Notes under the pieces: generated by a model
What the model was told of the DNA's origin: nothing
Databases searched by the model: none
The model's input: only the letters and a program-made list of their open reading frames with translations
Shown here: piece by piece, positions 1 to 60,688 of the stretch
How positions within the stretch are numbered: position 1 is the stretch's first letter
Layout of the letters: each line of letters starts with the position of its first letter
From: Scortum barcoo
Taxonomy: Eukaryota > Chordata > Actinopteri > Centrarchiformes > Terapontidae
Direction of reading: 5' to 3'
DNA length: 64,000 nucleotides
NCBI GenBank assembly: GCA_023238725.1
Contig: CM041553.1
Span: forward strand, 12,639,492 to 12,703,491
Program-made: the position numbers and the translations under genes

Positions 1-414
1 GAGAGCTACAGATGTAGAAATGCAACAGTGCCTGTCCTCTGCATCTCGCCACCAGTTTTCCTCCACATCAACCCTCATGTCCTCTCTTGAAATGCAAATG
101 GGAGAGAATATTTTCGATTCCTGATCCATTCCTGGCAATCTACTGCACATATGTCCAGACATTCAGGGTCTGATCATGTGCGCGGTGGTCATAAAATGGC
201 TAAATTTGCTGAATTCCTCTATGGTGGTTACTAATGGAGATTTAGGTGAAAGCAAAAAAAGACGCCATCCCAGGGTGAGCTGTAAACCTCCATGGAAGAG
301 AAGGGTGAAATGTCACATTGTTCCAAGCAATTACAAAATCTTGCAGATTTTGCCTCACCTTCCTCTTTTCCTCACCTGGCACAAGACCAAGCAGTCACAT
401 CTTAAATGGGAACT

Positions 415-471
415 GCATTATTGGTATAATTTGCCATCATGTGCACTATTGGTATAATTTGCCATCATGTG
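415..471. repeat. 28-bp tandem duplication
   Basis: The unit ATTGGTATAATTTGCCATCA starts at 420 and again at 448, with the first 24 bases identical. Confidence 0.93.
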
Positions 472-1642
472 GTATTATGTTTTGACAATAGTGAATTCAC
501 TTGTGCAAAATGGAGTGCAGATGCACAGTTTTTTGTGGGGCTGAGTTTTGAAACATGTGGCGATTGAATGTGTTTTGTGCCAAAGCATTTTGTCAGTGAA
601 AAGTGATCCACAGTTTGGTCCACACTGACTTCTGTCGTGTAGCCTGTGGCAAGAGTTTTTAAAAATTGAACTCCGTGTTAAAAAATGTGTGTAACCAACT
701 GTCAAAATCAGTGGGCTTGTTATTTGCAGTGTGACACATTATATTGTGTTTGAATCTGCATGGGTGGGTGTGTGTTTTTTCCTTTGGTTTTAGTGAGGCT
801 TAAGTCTTAATATGCCAGTGTGGCAGATTTTTGCAAAAGGATAAAGGGTTTAAAAAAACAGATGTGGACCATGTGTGGCTCGAACCAGAAGCCATTTTAA
901 CATTAAGGCAGCATTATTACTTAAATGTCTCATGCAAGAAAAGACATTAGACAAAATAATGACCATGTACAATTTGCAGAGTTTTTTTAAAGTGTTCATT
1001 TAAAAGAGAGAGTCATTTCTGTTACAGCTCTTTGAGTAAAAGTCAATATTGTGATTTGTTTATTTTCAGTATTGTGATAATACGACTGAATTTATCTTTA
1101 TCTTTATTTTGTACATGCTTTTTTTATGAAATGCATACTAGTGGACTTTAATAACATTAAACATCAGATTCATGTGAATTAGCATAAATCTTTCATAGTG
1201 TAGTCAGTATGGTAAAGCTCAGCCACAGTGAACTGTGAATTGTGGGGCTTTTCGTTCTTATTCTCATTATAACGTCTTAGGAAAGAGTTTATGAGGACTG
1301 TAACCGGTTATATGAGTGATCACATTTCAGTGTTAAGGTTCTCACCTCGTTCTTTGGTATGAGTTCACCACCCATCTTTATCAGAATGCAAGTACAGGTC
1401 AACAATGCCCGTTTTTTTTTTTTTTGTTTGTTTTTTTTTTTCCCCCTTAAACTCATCTCCTATCAAAGCGCGGGCAAACACCCTCACATAGCCCATCCTT
1501 TTTAGAGCATAATGAATTGTCTCCCTTTCATCTTGATTAGTCATGTCACTTTGTTTATTTCTCTCAGTCCATTCTTGATGGGGAATAAACACGTGCAGTG
1601 TTCAGATGAGAGAGAGGCGGAGTAAGAGACAGAGAGGAACAC

Positions 1643-1646
<4 letters not shown>

Positions 1647-1672
<26 letters not shown>
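1647..1672. repeat. (GA)n microsatellite
   Basis: A short AG run inside a wider AGAGAC-rich purine stretch that starts near 1609. Confidence 0.9.
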
Positions 1673-1673
<1 letters not shown>

Positions 1674-2257
1674 TGGCTGGAGCCTCTGCTGCCAAGCCAG
1701 ATTTGGCTGTCAGAGCTCTGCCAGGAGCTCTTGTCTGAGGCTGCTTAGTTTCTGCCTTTGTTTTTGCCCGGCTGGCATCTCCATAGTAACAGTGGCGGGT
1801 CTGGCTGCACTCGGCACCACGTGAAATGAAGTGGGTACACGCAGTGCTCTTCAGACAGGGATAGGCCTAAGATCAGTGAAAGGTACAGTGAAGCTATTTG
1901 CTTTTGAGCTTCGCAGTACATGAATGTTACTGAATAAAGTGTGATTGTTTTGTCAAAGGAGAGCATAGGCGCTGAGTTGATGCGCCAAGAAGAGCTGTTG
2001 GGCACATGGGCAGTAATAGTGAAAAAGGGGTTGTGATGGCTAAAAGACAGCAGAGGATGAGAGGAAGAGACAGGGGGGGTAGAAATGCCTGTGGTTTTCA
2101 GCGTTATCTCCCAGACTGCCTTGTTACCATAAGCCAGCTTTGAATAGGCCGAATTAGAGGCAGCCGTCCGGAGCTGAAAGAATAGGGGTGAGTCAGCCGC
2201 TTTATTGCACGGACAGCGTTTTTTTCATTCCTCCCCTTTGCTGGACCGCCGTGTGCC

Positions 2258-2495
<238 letters not shown>

Positions 2496-5400
2496 CTCTA
2501 TGTCGCTTGGGACGTGTCTCACCCCCTCTGTCTTCTCCCACTCTCTTTCTGCCCATCCTCTGTTGTGAGGTTTGAACTGAAATATCGAGATTCAAAGTGC
2601 CTGCCTGGCTTTGGTGTTGGCGCATCTTTTTCTTTTTTCTTTTGCATCGTTATTTTAGAAAAGTCAAATATGATGCTGTGCTGGAGGCTAATCTTGACAG
2701 CGAAATCTGAGTAGCTCATTGCTTTTACTAACAGTAAACAGTGAGTTTTTTTTCTTCTCACTGAACTGACTTGTTGATTAATCAGTCAGCTGCCCATCGA
2801 CTGAATTAATTAGCATTTATGAAGTGCAAATATCAAACATTTGCAACTTCCACCCTCTTGAATGTGATAATTTACTGCTCTTTGCTTTTTTAATGCTGTA
2901 AATTGAATATCTTTGTGCCAATCTGGCAAAAAAAAAAAAAACCTGATATTAAGATGTTAACTTTGGATATACTCTTGTCAGGCTCAGCTCTGTCAAACTT
3001 GGCCCAGCCTTCATCAGCCCGAGCTGTGCTTATGCATCATTCATAATGAAGTTGCTGTATTGACTAATTCTTAAGTTATACACACGTTGACGTTGCAGTG
3101 ATCATTATGACTGACAAGGTGAGTCGACCATGCCACCGTACAGAGGAGAAAGCGTTTCAGTGAAACTCGCACAGCAACCTTTCCTCCGGTGCCGTCATCA
3201 AGCCAGACTGCATTTTTTGCCCCTTCAGTAGCACAGCGTAGGACAGACTCGGGGTGACGAGCATGGCTGTCCACTTGTAGTCTAATAAAGTGATTAAAGG
3301 AACGCTGCTGGTTGCGCACGTTATTCTTAACATCCTCCTTTCCAGTGTCGCCTCTGACTTCTCTTATTATCTCTTTCCTCAACAATACTCCTTCCTCTAA
3401 CCTCATATTTCTTTTGCCTTTGTTCATCTGTCCTTTGTGTGTTTCCCGTCTCTCTCTCCTCTTCCGTTTCTTCTCGCTGACCTCATTCAACCTTCTGCCA
3501 TGCCGCGGCTCAACGCTGTTAATTTGAGAAAAAGATTAGAGACTTTCGGCACAGCTTGATTTGCCGTCAGAAGCTGTTTAATTTAAAAGTGAGCCGAAAC
3601 GAGCAGGTCCCCGGTCCTCAGACGGTGTTGACAAACTCTCAGGTGTATGACACATGCTCACTTCTGTTAGAACCTGGCCTGCACTGATATGACTGCCGTT
3701 CGAGCGCTCTCCCTCTAAAACACCAAAGTGGAAACCGGCTGTCTCCTGGAGCAGCCAACAGCTATGTCAACATTGGCTCGCCTAATTCGCATGCTCTCAG
3801 TGGGAGACGTCATCTCTTCCTGCAGGAGACCGAAAACATCAAGCCGATACCAGCAGCTTAAAGTGCGGGCTACTTCAGCGCAGAGCACAGCACTCAAATA
3901 CACACCCACACACGCACACAAAAGGACAAACAAGCTTAATAAGACAGCAACTGCGCAAACGGGATCAAATGACGGTGAGCAAAGTGGGGGAAAACAAACA
4001 TTTTGTACATCCCTGTCAATTAGCAATACCATTATTAAAATGTGAGTGTTTACTATTAAGGCTGTTTGAAATGAACATTTACATTGATGCTGTTTGTTGA
4101 CCTTGTAACATTATAGCTTGAACTGAATTCAAACACGTAAAACAAACGCCATACTAATTATAGACACAAAACGAAACATAATTTATCTCCGCCATATAGA
4201 GATGGGGGATGGATTAAAGGAAAAAGCTGAATAAAAGAGGGGAAATGTAGATGCTTCTGTGCAGCGAGGCTGACTGAATGGTCTGGTGAGTATGAACATG
4301 ATGTGAGTAAAATGCAAAAAAAAGGTTCATCACTACGACAGAGTTCCACAAACTTGGCGAGGAGCACTGAAGTTATTCTGGAGCCTTGTGGTGGCCTGAC
4401 TCCATAGTAAACTCTTCATGTTGTTTTTTCCTTTAATTCATCACCCGTCTGTGTGCTTTAGCTCGAGGAGGGCCGACTGATGTGAAAATTCAACTTGTCT
4501 GTACATCAGACTGGTGAAACACTGCAGTTTTTACTTCCTCTGAGTTAATTATTGACCTTCCTTATTCTCTCATTTCTTGATATTATATCGTGATATTGAT
4601 TCATAAAGTCAAAGACAAAAGGAGTGACAGTGTGTGGGTATGTGCGAGTTAATATATAGTAGTGTGTGCGTGTCTGCGTGAATGCTTGTGTACCGTGTGC
4701 GTCTGTGGGGATGACTCACGGCAGCTGCTGGCAGCTGAGGTGAATGTGTTAAGCCCCTTGAGCCAGCCAGTTGATTAGAAATGTGGTTTGAGACGATAAC
4801 TGAATCAGCACCTTTCCTCAGACAGACACCATTTATTTTTTAGAAGCTATTTTTAGTCTCAATAAAAGATGTGTTTTTTCTCCCCAACCGCAGCTTAGGT
4901 CACTTAGCACGCTGACACAATAGCATTATTAAAAATGACTTTTCCTTATTATCATTTTACAGAAGTGCCTGCAGGTTACTTACAGCTGCAGTGTAAGTAC
5001 TTTGTACTTGTATATATATATATATTTGTATGTATACATTATTTTAAGGAAATCTGACTTATTATACCTTTAGGTGAACAACAACAACAAACAACACTCT
5101 GTAGCTGCTGCTGATGAAAACTACCTTTAAAGGAACAGTTTCTCTTCTATTGGTCAGAATCGATCTGCCCATGCACTCTCATTGGCTAGCGTGACATTAG
5201 ACGACCGCATTTTTCTGAAGTTTAAGTGTGAGAGGCGCTGAGCATAAGGACAGATAGTGGAGAAGTGAATTATTCAGTGGGTGTAATTTGAAAGGTTTGT
5301 CCGGTTTTCACATTTCCACTATGAAAAGTGGTCACTTTTGTAATCATAGTCAGTTCAAGCTGTTTCTGGCTGCTCTGCTCCATTAAAGATGAAACTACAA

Positions 5401-5534
5401 ACATTTTAGAGGTATCTCTCAAGTCGTCAGCCAGCTTCAGTGGTCGCTGTTTCATACTCAATTACATAGCAAAAGTTTAATTTTGTGGCCTGATTGTGAT
5501 TAATGAGTTTCATCACAGAGATTTATTTTGGAGC

Positions 5535-5625
5535 AGGAATGAACCAGCGCCATGGTTGGAATCTGCATCCTTTCGGTTAGTTAGTCTCTTTACCTCCAGG
5601 CCAACCTGCTTCTCCTGGTTTGTTG
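5535..5625 (-). repeat. Possible tRNA-derived SINE remnant
   Basis: On the minus strand the phrases GGCCTGGAGGTAAAGAG and CCGAAAGGATGCAGATTCC recall the A- and B-box parts of tRNA-derived fish SINEs. The B box is degraded and no tail was found, so this is tentative. Confidence 0.3.
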
Positions 5626-8600
5626 CTCTTGTGTTTTGCAGCTATAATAACTCGCTCATCCACACGCACAAACACACCAAACGCCCACTCCTTCCCATTG
5701 TTATAGCGATTTCAGTTTCTTTTGCTTGCTTTGAAACTACAACGCGCCATATAAATACACAGAAATACACGCACCTTCAAATATACAACCACGCACAGCA
5801 AGCCAAACTCCCACTCACTCCCCAGCATGCTGTAGAGGAGCGCCTCAGCAACGTCTCACATGAATGCATGCCACAGGGAATCAGCAGCGCTTTGATAACA
5901 ACATATGTTTTCATGTAGGGACTGGAGTGTGAAGATCTCTGGAGGGGAGCGGTGCCTCTGCCAGAGGCTCAGGGCCAAAGAGATTTCCAGTGGCTGCACT
6001 GGAGAAATGTTTGACTGATCACACAGAATCGAGTACCAGACCAAGATGAGGGCTCTGAGGACAAAAGTCTGGGAGCAGAAGAAAAGATCTCGGGTCACCG
6101 CTAACACAAGTGACGATGACAATGTGTACGCTTGTCAGTGAGCAACATTTGGGATTTTTTGTAAGAGCTTGACCCCAACCATTAATATTTTTTTTAGATT
6201 TTTTTACTCTGAGGGAAAAAGTTTCCACGCTCCAGTTACCGAGGACTTCTGCTCATGAATTAGCACACTGTCAGAAGAGGGAAACACTTCATTTATCATC
6301 TTTCTGCATATCTGCGGCCTCTATTCTTCTAAAGTTGCTGTATCTCTTCACAAAAGCTTCTTAATCTTTCCTCACACTGAGCTGTAAGGGAGCCCTGATG
6401 GGATAAAGATAGCGCACTTAGCGTATATGCCAAATATTTCTGCACTTTACCCCACATAATCTTTTCTAAGTGATTTCGGAGAGGCTCGTATTTCCTGGAA
6501 GAGGGTGTTGCTTACATTTTCGGTCACTGTCACGTGAGAGTGTCTTTACCAAGCCCTGCGTGCTGTGATGTCCTGCAGTTGTGCAGCAGGCAGAGACGAG
6601 CAGGGAGGATGAGAAGACAGCAGCATATAAAGGTGTTGGTGGGGAGATGGGCAAGATGCAGCGATGCAGGATCTAAAGACAAAAAGAGAAGCAATCTGCT
6701 CTTGTTTTTAGCTTAACTGTGCTCATATAGTGCCGACAACACACACACATACACACACTCACCGTCACCAGGTGAGATCCCATGGACCCAGCTGTGACGT
6801 GAGGTCGACTGATTGGCTGTAACAAGGAAAGGACATTTTAGTCAGGGGGTTGCTTTGTTAAATATGATTTTAAAAAAACACCTTTTCTCACTCATGTTTC
6901 ACTGATATCACATTTTTATTGTTATAAAGTCTGTCTCTCGTGGTCCCGTTGTTTCCTATGACATCACCAGCACAGTCAGTACACAGAGGAGCTGACTGAG
7001 GTTGACTGAAGCGCCAGCATGACTCTCTAATTTGACAACGCAGTTGTTGGGGCTGCGTGCCCTTGAAGTTGTTGCGAGTGCATGCACCCGCGCTTACCTA
7101 CAATCGTTTGTGCGCGCAGGCCCCGGTGAGCTTTGCGCGAGTGTGTGTGCAGAAAGCGCAATGTTCTCACTGATACACAACACCCAGGAGTCCTTGTGGG
7201 GTTTGCCGCTCCTGTGATGCGATGACGCCGAGCTCTGCTGATGGTGGAGATACGTACCCGTTTGACCTCCCATCGCTCAGAGCAGGAGCAAACAAAGAGG
7301 GAGAACAAAAGAGTTGAAGGACATAATGTTCTTTTCAAAGTGACCTTAGCTCTTTTTACACTTCAGAAACTTGCTCAATATGCTGGGAATGGCTTCGCTG
7401 GCAAAGCTGAAAAGTAGTTCATTTTAGAGCACTGGTGTAATAATAGAAACAGGCTCAGTGTACCAAAGTTCCTATCAGCACTCATCACAAATAATTCAGT
7501 TCTTACTCTCAGAAGTGTGTGTGTCCAAATCCCAGAACCCATTGCTTCAATTCCTCAAGGCTTTTGGCTCGTACACTATATTAGATCAGTTCTTTGTGCT
7601 ATAATCGACCAACACCTGGCTGTTTGGGCAAAGAATGAAACAGAAATGTCTCTAAACACAAAAGCATGAGCAAATGAAAAAAACAAAAACAAAAGCTGAG
7701 GCCTCGAATATTTCCTCCGGTCTTTTCTTCAGTTGCCTGCTGTTGTTGTCACTTTTTATAACCTCCTTCTACCTGCTCATTGCTACCTACCTACTACCTT
7801 TTTCTGAGCAGCCCATCTATAGCATGACACGAGAGTGCTTTAGAGAGCAAGACAAATGCAGCTATTTTAACTGGAGCATGCTGAGCACTGAAACCAGGGC
7901 TGAGATGTAAAACTTAGAAATCAATTACACTGACAGCGACGTGTAGATGCCGTTGGTAATTTTGTCCCAAAGCAACAGGAGGCAGTCGAATATGGCCTGG
8001 ATGTGTTAGCAGTCAGAGTTTTTTTGGATTTCATCCCAGCGTGACAATTGAACAGCTTAGTGTTTCTGAATATTAGTATTCACTTGTTATTGCTGCGGCC
8101 GGCCCCCGCATCTATTTTTGGCAGACGATAGCAGAGCTGGAACAGCGTTGTGATGGTATTCATTATTCCCTGGGTGCTAAATAAAGAGGCACAGTACACT
8201 CAGTGCTCTCTCTGTCTCTCTCCCTGTGTTATGACTGTGCGTATCTGCAGTATACACTGCGTGTCTTTGTTGAATACACATGTTCAGTTTCAGTCTCTCC
8301 ATCACTATCTCTTACTCTCATTCTCGCACTCAGTGGAGCTGTCTGTTCTCAGGTCTGGCTGAGAGGTTGTTGACCTGCTTATGGTGGAAGGTGCATTTTT
8401 AAGTATGGAGTGAAAAGCCTTGGTCTTGATTTATTATGCACAGGGAATGAAATATCTTTGTCTCCCACTCATACTCCTCTCTTCACTATAGTGTAATTCC
8501 TTTTTCAAGACTACAGTTAGTATTGGCACCACAAATTTCTTTCTTTCTTCGAACATTTTGTCTTCTGCTAGGAAGAATGCAGTATTGCTACCACATTAAG

Positions 8601-11600
8601 ACTTTACTTAATTGATTAAAGTAATCCATGTATCATTTTACTGGTATGGATGGGTCTAAATCAGTGTGCAGAAATAGGAACTACCACACAGTGTACTATA
8701 TTAAACATCATGCCAGCTCAGTGACATACACACTGACATTTGAACTGTGCATATCAGACGTTAGAGTCTCATGTCTATATACAGGGAAAAATGTGAGGGC
8801 TTTCTCAGATCCCATGTTGCAGATGATGTCATTCATCGCTTTGGGAGTCATATACTTTATGTCTGCAAGTGAGAGAATGGTATTTAAAAAAAATTCTTGT
8901 ATGATCATTTACTAAAATTTGTACAATGGATACTTGTGTCCTATAAAAAACTGGAGATGAGGTAGTGTATTTATGTAGAAATGTACACATACATACATGC
9001 ACGTTAGCATGAGCTTCAGAAAGTAATGGAAGCAAACGCCTCAGACAAACATGAATCGCTCATGTGATTAGCCTTTTTCTTTATTTTTAGGCCACGCTGT
9101 GACTGATGAAAAAGTTCCCTGTTCCCACATGTTGATTGGGGGGAATGAGGCCAGGGTTACCATGGTGATGCTTGTAACCTAGTCTGTCTCTGAGGGTCTG
9201 AGGATTGTTCTCCATTGTCCTGCAGAGAGAAGAGGGAGAAAAGAGGGCAAAATTGAGAGAAATAGAGTCGGTCACAGCTCGGCTCATGGTACACAAAAGA
9301 GAGATGATGTACACATGTGAAACACAGGCCATTGTTATTTAAATAACTCAGTTTCATTTGTTTGTGGCATGTTCACCAATTCAAGTGGAGAAAAAAGAAA
9401 GACGTCTCTGTCATAAAAAATATGGCTTAACGGAGGGGTTTAGCCATTCGCGATTGCCAGAGACTTTGAAATACTCCAACTCAGTCATATGCAGTCCATG
9501 CAAGATTGAAAAGCTTCGCATTTCAAGTGTTCAGAATAACTTTTGAGGTAATTCTCTTTTTTCTGTTCTGGCACCCATCTCTCAGCACCATGAGTGAAAG
9601 TGATGCTCACCAGCACAAAATGGAAATTGAAGTTTACTTCCAATAGCCTCTGCTGCACTGCGTGGTCCCCAGGTGCTAATGAATCCCTTTTCCAATCCCC
9701 ATAGCTCACACAGGCTTTCTAAACTATCCATTACAAGTGATAAGCTGCTCTGAGGCACCTCCCTGTCTTTCGCTTACGCGTCACCATTATTTGTTACCTT
9801 AATTGTGCTTTTATCCTACATGTAGCGCGAGGCCATGTCGTGATGGATGTGCCATATTTTTTTCACTCGTCACCTGTGCAGATGGCTGAGGTGGGAACAT
9901 CTGGGGGGAAAAAACGTTACCAAACAAACAGAAGTTGTGGCCAATCTGCCTTTTCTCCTCTCACTTGTGTTGACTGTCTTGTCCCCGCTAGAGACAGGAG
10001 CACTCTCTGGAAATCTGGTCTTGTGGTTTCACTTAGTGACAGTGTTCAAAAGAGAGAGATATTACTGTTGTATTTTGTGTGGTTATAAAGGATAATGAGC
10101 TTGTATATTGTGTTTTTATCTGTTTAGTCGAGACAAAATATTAAAGCGCAGACGAGGCCAAGTCTGGGAAACGGGCTGAGGTGGAGTTTGAAAACAAAAC
10201 TGTCACACATGCTTTTTTGGCGCTGTGCTTTTGACTCATTATATATTCTGGAAAGAGCCGCCCTTGGAGAAGTTTTCAAAGATGCCAAAAAAGCGGCTCA
10301 TTGTTCAAAGCGAGTGCCGCGGTGATTGGATTTTGTTTGAACAATAGCAAAGCTTCTTCAAAGTTGGATTGTCATTATTTCCAAAGACACGATGCGAGAC
10401 CTGCGGAGAAAAGTCTCATTTCCCCCAGAGAAGGTGGGGAGCCCAGACCTCAGGTATCTCAGTGGACAGTGACTTTGTTCACAGCTCAATGTTTGAGTTC
10501 CACGCCTTTTATAATTAGTAAAGCTGGAAACAGCATCCTGAAGAAACAAGTTACAAAGTGTTGATCATTTACATGCTACAAGAAGTGTAGCAGCAGGCTA
10601 ATCTCTGCTCTGAAGAAGAGATATGTGGCTCCTCCACATAATCAGTTTCAGGCCATCATTTCCAGGGCTCTCAACACTTTCAAGTTTCTATGTTCCCTCT
10701 GGAATACAGTTCTTAAAGTCTTAGATCCAGCTTAGATTCCTTGGGAAACTTTCATCTATAATTCATATGATTAAAAAAGCCCTGACTCTGACTCTTTAAG
10801 ATACACCTGGTTAAGTTATATCTCCATGTATTCCCAGTTTTCTTCCCTGTCAGTGTTCTTCAGAACATCACTGTTACGTGTCTGTTCACCATTTAGATGA
10901 GCTTGTTCCAGGATCCTGGTACTTTGCATGCTAGCTCACTGGGTGTCCTGTCCCCAGCAATGCCGACTTTACACATTTACAGTTTTTGGAGATTGCAGAC
11001 AAAAGCCCCAACTCAGAGGCAAATCGGTGCTCGACACCCTTGAGTGTAAATCGGTATGTGCGGATTTTCAGAGATTCACTGATGTGCTGCAGACATATCT
11101 AGCAGGTTGCAAGTCCAGATCCTGTATTGTGAAGTTAGTTTTCACCAGTAATGATGGCAGTGACGACCTGAAGCCAATGAGGAGTGGGAAATCAGGGGTA
11201 GGAGTCGTCACACCTGCAGCAAACATCATCAGATCTTTTCTTTTTCTTTCTTGGTTTTTCGCTGCTAATCAACTGCTACAGAATTGTTGACAGTGTAGTT
11301 TGGAGATCAGAGAGGGATTCCTCTAAGTCAAATGTCTTGTAATGTGTGACCCCCTGTCGCCGATCACTTGTGTAATGATGAGCAAACCACGACGACTTTG
11401 AGATACTCCATTATAACACAGGAAGTCATGCAATCATGTAGTGTGTAAGTACCATAGGTTGCACTTAATGGAACTGAGCCATTGTTAACAAAATAGTTTA
11501 CCCTGTGCTTTCCTTCCTCAAAAACCATATATATACGTATAGTGATATATAAAGTGAGTAGTGGAGAAAGCAGTAGTGGCACAGTGTGTAGCACATCTGA

Positions 11601-12909
11601 CCTAAATGCCCAATAACAGACTATAGACCCTGGAGGAACCTCAGTATCATCTGTATTCTGTCGAGTGATAGTGCTGGACAAACACCCCATCACTCTCCAA
11701 TGAGACTCTGAGTCTGAATCCTGTTCCTAAAAAACATAACCAATCCTACTGTAGATATTTTCATACCTTTCTGGTGGTGCATTGTGTTTCAACTGCAGCT
11801 CAAAAGGAATGTCTTAAATTGTGCTGCATAATGGGTACAGGGTGTCTGTGGTAGACGGTCCACTGTACTATAACACACCCACACTCCTGCTCTTTCAATA
11901 TAACAACAGTTAACAGAGGTCGACTGACTAACGCTGTGATAACTGACTCCACAGCAGAACTGCAGGCAGCAGCAGACTTGGACTCATCTGCGTTTGGTGT
12001 GTTAAATCAGCCATTACCACCTGGTGTTTATTGACAGCTTTACCGTCAACTGTGTAAGATAAAGACTCGGCAATCTGTTGCTCTGTTTCCTCGAGTCAGA
12101 GTTGTCCATCTTTTATTCATTGCCTTCATTCTTTTATCCTTATATTTATCTTTGAAGTCGTGCTGCTCCCCTGCTGGGTCCGACACAGCATGCCGGGTAT
12201 CACAGCCGTTTAGTTTATTCAGCAGACATCAGCGGGACTCGGAGGATGGTTGACATCTCAAATATTTCTACGACTCCGGTCTGTGTTGACTGTTCTATTG
12301 TTCGCCGTTTAAACTTTCCTTCCTGTCCGGACAGACGAAATCAAAATTTTTATAATTCACATTTTCCTTCATTTAATTAGCTCACACATTTATCTTTGAT
12401 TCACTTTCACCTCGGGAACAAATACCGAGCAGGATATGGGTAAAATTGATTTGAATTTTTCTCTCTTTGTCTTTCTAGTTCTCTCTTTACCTGCATAGGT
12501 ACATCTTTATCTGTATTTCTCTGTTTGATCATATTATAGTTTATTGAAGAAGTAAACCTTAGTGAGCAAAACTGCTGATTCACCGCTCTTACTCCTTTCT
12601 CAAGAATCACACCTCATTACTCCGGATTTCATTTTTGTACCATGTTATCTCCAAATAATGCACTCGAAAGGGCAAAGTCCAGGAGTTAGAGTTATTCTTT
12701 TCATTTGGAACATAACATATTTCCTACTGCAGCTCTAATGTATTTATTAGACAGCATGTAGGATACCAGAGTCTTACTTATTATCGCACTGGAAATGTTG
12801 ATGTGTATTTTTTCTTTGTATTTATACATCGCCCTGCAAAGAATTTTCTTTACAATTTATCTGAATAGATCTCCTTCATGTCCCTCTCTGTCTGCGTCTT
12901 TGTCTGCAG

Positions 12910-60688
<47,779 letters not shown>

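Noticed and set aside
11560..11700. Possible tRNA-like SINE (GGCACAGTGTGTAGCAC)
   Set aside because: No B box or tail could be found; the resemblance is one short phrase.
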